DNA of 61,529 nt from Bacteroidia bacterium. Lineage in GTDB: Bacteria > Bacteroidota > Bacteroidia > Bacteroidales > Prolixibacteraceae. The first letter of the stretch is position 1; every line of letters starts with the position of its first letter. Below, one piece after another: positions 24,884-33,387 of this stretch. The translations under genes and the position numbers were made by a program. The notes under the pieces were generated by a model. That model was not told where the DNA came from and searched no databases. It worked only from the letters and a program-made list of their open reading frames with translations. Where the stretch lies: NCBI GenBank assembly GCA_025358025.1, contig JANYKW010000160.1:1-61529 (forward strand), read 5' to 3'.

Positions 24884-26428
24884 TCAGAACCAACCTTTTG
24901 TTCTTGAACGTGTTGATCTCAAGCCTAGGACGCCCAATAAGCCCCTGGTAACCTCGCGAGCAATCATATTGGTAATCGGACTTTTAAGAACCTGTTCAAA
25001 AGATGTAGGTTCTTCTTTTCCACTTGCTGGATGTTCTTCCTGATTTTGTTCCTGCTCTCGATATGCCTCTTCTTTGTGGGAGTTTAAACGTTTTTGTAGC
25101 ATCTCGAAAGCACTCTCCCTGTCAATTTCAGTATTGTACGCTCTAATAAGATCCGAGTTATTGATGTATTTGTTGATTTCCACTATGCTTAAAACGTCCA
25201 TGCGCGAATACGGAGGGCGCATCAGGGTGTTAACCAGTTCTGTAGGCCTTCCTTTTTCATCAAGGCCGGTAACAAATGCCTCTCCGATACCAAGTTGTGT
25301 AATCAATTCATCTACCTGGTAAAAGTCAGACAATGGATAGTTTTCGGATGCAGACTTGATGTCTTTCCTGTCTTTGGCGGTAAAAGCTCTCAATGCATGC
25401 TGGATTTTAGTTCCCAACTGACCCAGGATCCCAGCCGGAATGTCGGCAGGAGACTGGGTAATAAAGAATATGCCGACCCCTTTGGAACGTATCAGTTTGA
25501 TGGTCATCTCAAATTGATCCAGCAGGGTTTTCGAAGCATTCCTGAAAATCAGGTGAGCTTCATCAATAAATATTACCAGCTCCGGTTTGTCAGGATCACC
25601 CAGTTCCGGCATGGTTTGAAATATTTCAGCCAAAAGACATAACATGAAAGTACTGAAAAGATCGGGCTTGCTTTGCATGTCGGTCAGTCTAAGGATATTG
25701 ATCATCCCCTGATCATTCCTGTTTTTTTTCATCAGGTCAAATACATCGAATGAAGGCTCACCGAATATAGTGGATGCACCTTGCTGCTCCAGGGAGATGA
25801 TGTTGCGCAAAATGGTGCCGGCTGAGGAGGTTGAAAGAAATCCATACTCTTTTTTGAACTCCTCTTTCCCTTCATTTTCGGCATAACTAAGTACACTTTT
25901 TAGATCTTTCAGATCCAAAAGAGGAAGTTTCCTGTCATCGCAATATTTGAAAATCATGGAAACAACACCTTCCTGGCTCTCGTTTAAGCCAAGAATCTTT
26001 GAAAGCAATACAGGCCCGTATTCGGAGATTGTCGCGCGCAGCCTAACGCCTGGTTCGTCAGAAATAGAAAGAAATTCAAGTGGATAACTTTTCCCCGCCC
26101 ACTCCATCCCGATCATTTTTATTCGCTTTTCGACGATGGGATTTTTTTCTCCTACAGCGCCTAAACCGCTCAAATCACCTTTGATGTCCATTGCCAGAAC
26201 GGGCACTCCGGCATCAGAAAGACTTTCCATGATTACCTGGAGGGTCTTCGTCTTTCCTGTGCCGGTTGCTCCGGCGATCAATCCGTGACGGTTAAAAGTC
26301 TTGAGCGGAAGCCTTACCTGGCATCCTGTCTCATAATCTTCACCAAGAATTGCAGAGCCTATCAAGATGGATTCACCCTTGAAAGTGTAAGAATTTTTTA
26401 TCTTTTCAATAAAAGTTTTTTTGTCCAT
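24884..26428 (-). CDS. HerA-like ATPase, DUF853 family
   Basis: A 514 aa cytosolic P-loop ATPase of the HerA/FtsK superfamily, DUF853 branch (E. coli YjgR-like). Walker A is GATGTGKTKTLQ near residue 52-63 and Walker B is LVIFIDEAHLIF near 285. The sensor region KGVGIFFITQSPADIPAGIL and FTAKDRKDIKSA complete the core. The C-terminal 80 residues are charged and variable (EEAYREQEQNQEEHP), ending in a basic RSTRSRTKG. HerA relatives pump DNA in repair, but the role of DUF853 is unknown. Monocistronic, converging on the M14 gene. Confidence 0.88.
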   Translation of the reverse strand: MDKKTFIEKIKNSYTFKGESILIGSAILGEDYETGCQVRLPLKTFNRHGLIAGATGTGKTKTLQVIMESLSDAGVPVLAMDIKGDLSGLGAVGEKNPIVEKRIKMIGMEWAGKSYPLEFLSISDEPGVRLRATISEYGPVLLSKILGLNESQEGVVSMIFKYCDDRKLPLLDLKDLKSVLSYAENEGKEEFKKEYGFLSTSSAGTILRNIISLEQQGASTIFGEPSFDVFDLMKKNRNDQGMINILRLTDMQSKPDLFSTFMLCLLAEIFQTMPELGDPDKPELVIFIDEAHLIFRNASKTLLDQFEMTIKLIRSKGVGIFFITQSPADIPAGILGQLGTKIQHALRAFTAKDRKDIKSASENYPLSDFYQVDELITQLGIGEAFVTGLDEKGRPTELVNTLMRPPYSRMDVLSIVEINKYINNSDLIRAYNTEIDRESAFEMLQKRLNSHKEEAYREQEQNQEEHPASGKEEPTSFEQVLKSPITNMIAREVTRGLLGVLGLRSTRSRTKGWF

Positions 26429-26745
26429 GGGATTTGCTTTACTGTTGGTTGAAAGAATTTGGTATGATTTATTTTCTGAAACAGACTACGAAATTAACGG
26501 TTTTTCGATTTGTTGATTCCAATCGTTTAAATGAAAATCAAAATATTAGATGAGAATCCCGTGAAACAATATCAAATCCAGATTATGAGGTTCAATTGAA
26601 TGATAATTAATTGGTTTTGATTAGCTTTACTTTTGTATTGGACCAGACAGTAGAAGTGGTTAAATATTTTCGAAACTGATTTTATCTTGTTCCTCCTCTG
26701 CCTACTATACTGGTTCCTCAGTAGAACCGACTAAATCAAATTTTT
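26429..26745. other. Intergenic region between divergent HerA-like and kinase genes
   Basis: A 317 bp AT-rich interval with no convincing protein or RNA gene. TACTTTTG at 26628-26635 is a -7-type match facing the kinase gene, but lacks a well-spaced TTG. Nothing clear was seen for the minus-strand gene. Confidence 0.5.
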
Positions 26746-28095
26746 ATGGATCTTTCCTTCGCTCCACTTGCGGTCAGTTTAGTATATTCCTTTCGTTTTA
26801 GAAAATATTCCAGGAACAATAATCTCCCGCAATGGGAGAAGCTGTTTAAAAACAGCCAGATGATCCCGGTTATCCTGATTGCTGCTGAGGTAATTTTCTC
26901 GGGGAACCAAATTTCAAAATGGATCTGGCATCTTTACCTAATCGCGCTCCTGGTTATTCCTTTGCAGCACAAGGAGTTTCGCAGCATGCGCATGTATATT
27001 ATTGCATTTATACCTTATGTGCTGGTGTCGCTGCTCAGTGATCTGACTGAAGTAATCGATTCCGGGTTTTTCAAAGCGAATGAGGGCTATTTTAAAAATG
27101 CCGTTGGTTTGTCAATGATCTGGCTTGTGGCCATTCTTTACAGTCAAAACAGGCAATACAAGGCAGCAGAGAAAGAGCGGACCAAGCGGCAGCATGAGGA
27201 TGAACTCAACAAAGCCATTGCCATCCGAAAAATTGAACTGGAAGCATTGGTATCGGAGCGAACAGCAGAACTCACAAAACGAAAAGAGGAGTTGGAACTT
27301 ACGCTTGAGGAGTTGCGTGCTACTCAATCCCAGTTGATCCAATCGGAAAAGATGGCATCATTGGGTGAATTAACAGCAGGTATCGCCCATGAAATACAGA
27401 ATCCGCTGAACTTCGTCAATAATTTTTCGGAGGTGAGCAACGAATTGCTGGATGAGATGCAGGCAGAAATTAATCTGGGAAATACGGAGGAAGTAAAGCA
27501 GATTGTAACGGATCTGAAACTAAACCTCGAAAAGATCAATCACCATGGGGGAAGGGCGGACAGCATCGTCAAGGGGATGTTGCAGCATTCCAGGGCCAGC
27601 ACCGGACAGAAAGAACCTACGGATATCAATGCGCTGGCTGATGAATACCTGAGACTGGCTTACCATGGATTAAGGGCCAAAGACAAATCTTTCAATGCGA
27701 AGTTTGAAACTGATTTCGATGTAACCCTGGGCAAGATCAATGTGATTCCGCAAGACATGGGAAGGGTGATCCTGAATCTGCTGACCAATGCATTTTACGC
27801 AGTAACCGAAAAGAAGAGGACGCTCGGCGATGCTTTTCAGCCCGCGGTGACCATCAGTACCAGAAAATCCGGTAAAAACTTGGTAATTCGGGTAACAGAC
27901 AACGGAAACGGCATCCCGGAGAAAATCATCGACAAGATCTTTCAGCCCTTTTTTTCCTCTAAGCCAACCGGCGCCGGAACCGGTTTGGGATTGTCGATGT
28001 GTTATGAAATCGTGACCAAAGGGCATGGAGGGAAAATTGAAGTCGAAAGTAAAGAAGGTGATGGAGCCGCAATGATCGTAACGATACCGGCTTAA
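26746..28095 (+). CDS. Membrane sensor histidine kinase
   Basis: A 449 aa kinase. About four hydrophobic segments lie in residues 1-130 (NSQMIPVILIAAEVIF, LYLIALLVIP, MYIIAFIPYVLVSLL, AVGLSMIWLVAILYS). A coiled coil follows at 135-200, then the H-box with His215 in AGIAHEIQNPLNFVNNF and an HATPase domain with N-box LLTNAFYAV, G1 VTDNGNGIPE and G2 GTGLGLSMCYEIV. It lacks a periplasmic sensor domain, so the signal is likely membrane-borne or internal. The extreme N-terminus is uncertain and a start near MIPVILI is possible. Close paralogue of the next kinase over the catalytic region. A kinase tail remnant lies just downstream. Confidence 0.85.
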   Translation: MDLSFAPLAVSLVYSFRFRKYSRNNNLPQWEKLFKNSQMIPVILIAAEVIFSGNQISKWIWHLYLIALLVIPLQHKEFRSMRMYIIAFIPYVLVSLLSDLTEVIDSGFFKANEGYFKNAVGLSMIWLVAILYSQNRQYKAAEKERTKRQHEDELNKAIAIRKIELEALVSERTAELTKRKEELELTLEELRATQSQLIQSEKMASLGELTAGIAHEIQNPLNFVNNFSEVSNELLDEMQAEINLGNTEEVKQIVTDLKLNLEKINHHGGRADSIVKGMLQHSRASTGQKEPTDINALADEYLRLAYHGLRAKDKSFNAKFETDFDVTLGKINVIPQDMGRVILNLLTNAFYAVTEKKRTLGDAFQPAVTISTRKSGKNLVIRVTDNGNGIPEKIIDKIFQPFFSSKPTGAGTGLGLSMCYEIVTKGHGGKIEVESKEGDGAAMIVTIPA

Positions 28096-28141
28096 CCAAT
28101 TAAACCAGCCGGACAAAGAACAGTTTTGGATTGAGCAACGC

Positions 28142-28237
28142 TGGAATATTTGTAAAGCGCAAGGCAGTGAGTTGAAAGTGAAAACAGAAGAGGGCAAAGG
28201 TTCGGAGTTTATAATTGAATTATTTGCAAACAGTTAA
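28142..28237 (+). pseudogene. Remnant of a third histidine kinase C-terminus
   Basis: After the first kinase stops, a different reading frame encodes NICKAQGSELKVKTEEG followed by KGSEFIIELFANS and a TAA. This is the classic end of a HATPase domain (xIVKAHGGELKVETKEGxGSEF). No start or upstream kinase sequence is attached. It ends 12 bp before the next kinase gene. It is best explained as the leftover of a deleted or recombined tandem kinase. Confidence 0.75.
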
Positions 28238-28249
28238 TTAAATTGTAAC

Positions 28250-31200
28250 ATGAAAAAATCTACAATTCGGGGTTTAATAAACATGATGGTTTACATAGCT
28301 ATTTGTTTCATTATTTCATGTAACAATAAAAAGAATATCCCCTTCCCCGAGAATCCTTCCGGGTACAAGATGCCGGGTGCTAAACCTTTTGAGTTTCCAG
28401 AAGCTAAACCTTTTCAATGGAAAGATATTCCAACGGACAGTATTCCCAAAGGGATTACCATCCCACTTGATATAAGCAAACTTCCGTCCAAGCCATTTTC
28501 AATTCATGATTTCAAACCATTGAAATCTCCGATTACCGAAACACCTCTCAATTGGGATCATATCAATGAGCTGAATATTAATCTGGATACTATAAAAGGA
28601 AAGCCTGTTTGGGTAAAGAAATTTAGGCTTCCCAATCCGGGAATCACCAGACTTAATCCGCCTACAAAGTTGGAAGGAACGACTTCAGGTATTTTAAGGT
28701 TGGCTCAGGCTGAAGGATTAATTGGAAACCAGATCTATGCCATGGTCGCTGATTCCCTGGGATCAATCTGGATATCGACCGAAAGGGGCCTAAGCAAATA
28801 CAATGGAGACGTTTTTGAATCTTATAACTTTCTTAAAAAAGATATTAGTGGGAACCCGGAGCTTATATTAGATTTGGATCTGGATAGAAGTGGAAATATA
28901 TGGATGGTTGCCAATTTTAGTGGTATCTATAAACTGAATGCTTCGACCGAAATTGTAGAAAATTATCAGATTGGGGCAGGCTTTTTGCGAATTCAGGAGG
29001 ATCATCATGGGATAATATGGGCAACCAATTATAATAAAGGAATCTTTTTTCTGGATGCAGGTCACCGTTTAATAAAGCAATTTATTTTACCCATTAAAAA
29101 ATTTGAAAAAGATTATGCTGTTGGGGTGTTTGAAGATTCAAAAGACAACTTGTGGTTTGGTTATGAAGATAAGCTGGCTATTGTGAATGCCGAACGGAAT
29201 TCCATCAGGCTGATTGGAAAGACTGAGGGACTAAGCATCCTTGTGCCCTATGATTTTTTAGAAGATGCAAAAGGGAATGTTTGGATGTCAGCATTTTCAA
29301 AAGAGTCAAAATCGATCTCACTGGCAGAAGACAAGATATTTACTTTGGGTGCAAAACAGGGTTTTATTGGTTTCTGCAGGGATGTGGTTTTAGATCCTTT
29401 GAAGCGAATTTGGATTGTCGACAATGATACAGTTTCTGTTTACGATCCGGTTTCGGCCCGTTTAAAGAAAATTTCAACAGGAGCTGCATTCATAATTGGC
29501 AGCTTCCCTCCCAAGGCCATCTCCGATTTAAAAGGGAATATCTGGATAGGTACCGCCAGAAATGGAATCCTGCTTGTCGATTCCCGCGGAACGCTTTCCG
29601 AACATTTTAATACTTCCAATGGGCTTGCAAGTAACGACATCTGGGGCACCATGGAGGATAAATATCAAAGGATTTGGCTGGCAACTTATAGCGGAATCAA
29701 TATTTTTGATCCTGTAACGGAGAAACTTTATTTATTGAAACTTCCTGACAAGCTGAGTACGAATAACCATAGAAGCATAAGTAAACTGGACGAGGATCAT
29801 ATTCTGGTAGGCTCACTACAGGGATTTGTTATCATCGATCTTGAGAAAAAAACAGCAACGGCTTATCGGTCTACCAGGGCTACGGCCCAAGTATTCTGGA
29901 GAGGAATTAAAGATAAGGATGGGATTCTGTGGCTTAGTTCAGGTAATGGAGTTTTTAAATTCAATCCGGATAAGAACCTGATGTGGAAACTTGATGAGTC
30001 TTGCGGATTGATTTCAAATTTGGTCTGGTTTGTAGTTCCCGACCCGGAAGGAAGGATATGGTTTGGGACTAGCAAAGGTGTGAATGTAATTGCCCCGAAA
30101 GAAAACACCATTTTAGTTCTCGGCAAGAAAAATGGTTTAACAAGCGATTATTCCTCGACTGTAATTGAAACCGACAAGGGAGAAATGGCTATTGGCGGAG
30201 ATAAGGGCCTTTCTATTATCAATCAGCAAAGAAATTTAATTACCAATGTAACCGCAAAGGAAGGTTTAATACCGGAAAGTATATATGACCTGGCCGTGCT
30301 GAATGGAAGAATCCGTATTGGTTCAGAAAGCGGATTGATCATCGTCGATCGCCCCGAAGATGCATCATCCGGCAAGACATGGCGGTTTACAAACTATAAT
30401 AAAAGAGAGGGATTTCCTTACAACGATTATAATCAGGGAACTGCCCTTTCATCCTCCGACGGGCATGGTTGGTTTGGAGCCGCCCCGATTCTTACCGTTA
30501 CGCTGCAGGAACCCTTAATCGACTCGTTGGCACCCAGGGTTTACATTACTGATTTTAATATTATGGACCAAAATCCTTCTTTTTTGGGTTTGGACAATAT
30601 GAATTCTCATCTTTCGGTGGGTGATACTTTATGGAATCGCGAAATTTCCACGTATTACATCAAAGATAAATTTCCGGAAGACTCCAGCTATCTGTCTCAA
30701 AACAACATTACCTGGGATAGCTTGAATTCTGCATATCACATGCCTGTTGGCTTAAAATTGCCTTACAACCAGAATTCATTCAACGTCTCTTTTGCCAATC
30801 TGGATATCAAAGGAAGGGATAAGATTGTCTATCGGTACATTTTGGTTGGAGCCGATAAAGCGTGGTCAGAGCCAAGTCAAAAGGCAGAATCAAAAAATTA
30901 TTATAACATTCCCCCGGGTAATTATACATTCAAAGTATCCAGCCGTGGATTCAATGGAGTATGGAGTCAACCAGCCGAATTAGGTTTTACAATCTGGCCT
31001 CCGTGGTGGAAAACCTGGTGGGCTTATCTTTTATATGCGGTTAGTTTTGTTGGAGCTATATGGCTTACTTCTCAATACCGGTCTCGTTGGTTAAAAATGG
31101 AAAATAAAGTGCTTGAAGAAAAAGTATCGCATCGTACAGCACAGTTAAATACAACCATAGAAGATTTAAAGTCCACCCAATCCCAACTTATTCAATCCGA

Positions 31201-31963
31201 AAAAATGGCCTCACTCGGTGAACTCACCGCAGGCATTGCCCACGAAATTCAAAACCCGTTAAACTTCGTCAATAATTTTTCGGAAGTGAATTCTGAATTA
31301 ATCGGGGAGATGGAAGAAGAGATTGCCAAGGGTAATTTTGATGAAGCAAAGAAAATTGCCGGAGCCATCCGGGAAAATCAACTAAAAATCAATCAGCACG
31401 GCAAACGGGCCGACAGCATCGTGAAGGGAATGCTGCAGCATAGCCGTAGCAGCAGCGGGTTAAAGGAATTTGCTGATATTAACCTGCTTGCTGATGAATT
31501 CATGCGGCTTTCCTACCATGGGTTAAGGGCAAAGGACAAATCATTCAATGCCAGCCTGAAGACTGATTTTGACCCTGCAATCGGAAAATTTAAATTTGTA
31601 CCGGAGGAAATTGGAAGGGTTATCCTGAATTTGCTGAACAATGCATTTTATGCTGTAACTGAGAAAAAGAGGTTGAGTCCGGAAGGATACGAACCGACTG
31701 TTGCAATCAGTACAAGAATGGCTGGTGATATGGTGGAAATTAAGGTGAGCGACAATGGAAACGGGATACCTCAAAAGGTTTTGGATAAGATCTTTCAACC
31801 ATTCTTCACTACCAAACCTAGCGGACTGGGTACAGGGTTGGGATTGTCATTGAGTTATGATATTGTTACCAAGGGTCATGACGGCAAACTGCTGGTTGTA
31901 ACGACCGAAGGTACGGGATCAACTTTTATTATTAATTTGCCGTATAAAAATTTAGCATCATGA
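28250..31963 (+). CDS. Propeller-type periplasmic sensor histidine kinase
   Basis: A 1237 aa protein. The N-terminal hydrophobic segment ends ICFIISC, a possible lipid anchor or signal. Residues about 140-740 hold many reg-prop blades (DSLGSIWISTERGLSKYNG, GNIWIGTARNGILLVD, RIWFGTSKGVNVI), forming two propellers. A Y_Y_Y domain follows at about 840-910 (YRYILVGADKAWSEP, NIPPGNYTFKVSSRG), then one membrane helix (WWAYLLYAVSFVGAIWLT). The kinase has His998 in AGIAHEIQNPLNF and an HATPase ending LPYKNLAS. It resembles hybrid two-component sensors but lacks receiver and AraC modules, which are separate downstream genes. Stop overlaps the next start (ATGA). Confidence 0.92.
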   Translation: MKKSTIRGLINMMVYIAICFIISCNNKKNIPFPENPSGYKMPGAKPFEFPEAKPFQWKDIPTDSIPKGITIPLDISKLPSKPFSIHDFKPLKSPITETPLNWDHINELNINLDTIKGKPVWVKKFRLPNPGITRLNPPTKLEGTTSGILRLAQAEGLIGNQIYAMVADSLGSIWISTERGLSKYNGDVFESYNFLKKDISGNPELILDLDLDRSGNIWMVANFSGIYKLNASTEIVENYQIGAGFLRIQEDHHGIIWATNYNKGIFFLDAGHRLIKQFILPIKKFEKDYAVGVFEDSKDNLWFGYEDKLAIVNAERNSIRLIGKTEGLSILVPYDFLEDAKGNVWMSAFSKESKSISLAEDKIFTLGAKQGFIGFCRDVVLDPLKRIWIVDNDTVSVYDPVSARLKKISTGAAFIIGSFPPKAISDLKGNIWIGTARNGILLVDSRGTLSEHFNTSNGLASNDIWGTMEDKYQRIWLATYSGINIFDPVTEKLYLLKLPDKLSTNNHRSISKLDEDHILVGSLQGFVIIDLEKKTATAYRSTRATAQVFWRGIKDKDGILWLSSGNGVFKFNPDKNLMWKLDESCGLISNLVWFVVPDPEGRIWFGTSKGVNVIAPKENTILVLGKKNGLTSDYSSTVIETDKGEMAIGGDKGLSIINQQRNLITNVTAKEGLIPESIYDLAVLNGRIRIGSESGLIIVDRPEDASSGKTWRFTNYNKREGFPYNDYNQGTALSSSDGHGWFGAAPILTVTLQEPLIDSLAPRVYITDFNIMDQNPSFLGLDNMNSHLSVGDTLWNREISTYYIKDKFPEDSSYLSQNNITWDSLNSAYHMPVGLKLPYNQNSFNVSFANLDIKGRDKIVYRYILVGADKAWSEPSQKAESKNYYNIPPGNYTFKVSSRGFNGVWSQPAELGFTIWPPWWKTWWAYLLYAVSFVGAIWLTSQYRSRWLKMENKVLEEKVSHRTAQLNTTIEDLKSTQSQLIQSEKMASLGELTAGIAHEIQNPLNFVNNFSEVNSELIGEMEEEIAKGNFDEAKKIAGAIRENQLKINQHGKRADSIVKGMLQHSRSSSGLKEFADINLLADEFMRLSYHGLRAKDKSFNASLKTDFDPAIGKFKFVPEEIGRVILNLLNNAFYAVTEKKRLSPEGYEPTVAISTRMAGDMVEIKVSDNGNGIPQKVLDKIFQPFFTTKPSGLGTGLGLSLSYDIVTKGHDGKLLVVTTEGTGSTFIINLPYKNLAS

Positions 31964-32340
31964 TAAAAATTCTGGTTGTAGACGATGAAAGAGATATAAA
32001 AATGCTATTTGAACAGCATTTTAGAAAGGAAATAAAGAGCGGAGAGATGGAATTTAGTTTCTCTTTTTCCGGCGAAGAAGCTTTGGAGTTTATGAAAAAT
32101 CCTGAACACAAAGCTGTTCTGATTCTTTCGGACATCAACATGCCCGGCATGAGCGGGCTCGAATTATTGAAACACATTAAAGAGAAATACGAAAAACCAC
32201 CACCCGTTGTAATGATGATTACGGCCTACGGGGACGGTGAAAATTACACTCTTTCGATGAAATTAGGAGCCGACGATTTTCTAACCAAGCCCCTTGACTT
32301 TGGTTCACTCAAAGAGAAATTAAAAACAATAATCCTATGA
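31960..32340 (+). CDS. Single-domain response regulator
   Basis: A 126 aa stand-alone receiver. The acidic pocket is VVDDE, the phosphoacceptor Asp58 is in LSDINMPGMSG, the switch Thr is in MITAYG and Lys110 is in LTKPLDF. No output domain. It overlaps the upstream kinase and the downstream gene by 4 bp each (ATGA), implying translational coupling. It probably relays phosphate from the propeller kinase or modulates it. Confidence 0.93.
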   Translation: MIKILVVDDERDIKMLFEQHFRKEIKSGEMEFSFSFSGEEALEFMKNPEHKAVLILSDINMPGMSGLELLKHIKEKYEKPPPVVMMITAYGDGENYTLSMKLGADDFLTKPLDFGSLKEKLKTIIL

Positions 32341-33245
32341 TTAAGATTCTAATTGTCGACGATGAGACTGATTTAGAGATTCTCATCCGGCAGAAATTCC
32401 GTAAAAAAATCAGGGAACAGGATTATGAGTTCGTTTTCGCGGTGAATGGAAATGATGCATTGAGGAAAATGGCCGAGTATCCTGATGTGGAGATCGTATT
32501 AAGTGATATCAATATGCCCGAAATGGATGGCCTGACACTGCTGACAAAACTCAGCGAATCCAATCCACTCGTGAAGACTGTGATGGTTTCGGCATATGGT
32601 GATATGGAAAACATCCGCAAAGCCATGAACCGGGGCGCCTTTGATTTTGTGACCAAACCCGTCGATTTTGATGATCTGGAGATGACCATGGAGAAGACGA
32701 TTCAGCATGTAAAGCTGATTCGTGAGACCTTGAAAGCCATCAAAGAGAACAATATTCTGCGAATGTACGTGGATGAGAATGTACTTAACTTCATGGGAAG
32801 CAGGGAATATGAAGCCTCCGTAATGATCAATGAGACCGTGGAAGCTACCGTGGCATTTATTGATATTTGCAGTTTTACATCGATCAGCGAAAAGGAGACC
32901 CCCGATACCGTGGTTGCCCTTTTAAACAGATATTTTGACCTGATGGTTACTGAGATTATTGCACAGCAGGGCATCGTCGACAAATTTATGGGAGATTGTG
33001 TGATGGCAGTATTCAAGGGTTCATACCATATGGATAGAGCCATCGATGCATGTTTGGCCATCCGGAGTAAAATTGAAGGGTTGCAGGGGAATATCGGTTT
33101 TCTTCCTAAAGTTTCAGTCGGAATCAACAGTGGCGAAATGATTTCGGGCAATATCGGCTCTGCAACTTTGCGAAGGCTTGATTATACCGTGATCGGAGAT
33201 ACGGTGAATACGGCACAGCGCTTGCAAAGAGCAGCAGGGGTATGA
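32337..33245 (+). CDS. Receiver-class III adenylate cyclase, cut by an in-frame TGA
   Basis: The 302 aa frame contains a receiver (Asp57 in LSDINMPEMDG, Lys in VTKPVDF) and a class III cyclase domain from about 165. Metal Asp176 is in FIDICSF and Asp220 in FMGDCVMA. Lys216 and the Asp of DYTVIGDTVN are the ATP-type specificity residues. Asn and Arg of VNTAQRL complete the site. It stops at a TGA (33243-33245) after AAGV. Reading on in frame gives 40 residues (QIVISAAGY...MLYEVLN) that match the normal end of the family and stop at 33366-33368. A single GGA to TGA change explains this. Truncated protein may fold poorly. Would make cAMP in the cytosol. Confidence 0.85.
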   Translation: MIKILIVDDETDLEILIRQKFRKKIREQDYEFVFAVNGNDALRKMAEYPDVEIVLSDINMPEMDGLTLLTKLSESNPLVKTVMVSAYGDMENIRKAMNRGAFDFVTKPVDFDDLEMTMEKTIQHVKLIRETLKAIKENNILRMYVDENVLNFMGSREYEASVMINETVEATVAFIDICSFTSISEKETPDTVVALLNRYFDLMVTEIIAQQGIVDKFMGDCVMAVFKGSYHMDRAIDACLAIRSKIEGLQGNIGFLPKVSVGINSGEMISGNIGSATLRRLDYTVIGDTVNTAQRLQRAAGV

Positions 33246-33368
33246 CAGATTGTGATTTCAGCTGCCGGTTACGAAAAAGTGAAGCAATCATTTAACTGCA
33301 AACTGATCGGTGCCGCAGTATTGAAAAATAAATTAGAAGCGGTGATGCTTTATGAAGTGCTGAATTAA
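33246..33368 (+). pseudogene. Detached C-terminal tail of the adenylate cyclase
   Basis: Continues the cyclase frame after the TGA: QIVISAAGYEKVKQS, then a Cys-containing strand and EAVMLYEVLN. It has no start codon of its own in a sensible place and is only 40 codons. It ends 19 bp before the HD-YitT gene. Confidence 0.75.
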
Positions 33369-33387
33369 TATTTTAAAGCTTGTGTCC

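Noticed and set aside
33243-33245. Selenocysteine or alternative genetic code at the cyclase TGA
   Set aside because: The family has Gly at this position, no SECIS-like hairpin was seen just after it, and TGA ends other genes here normally.
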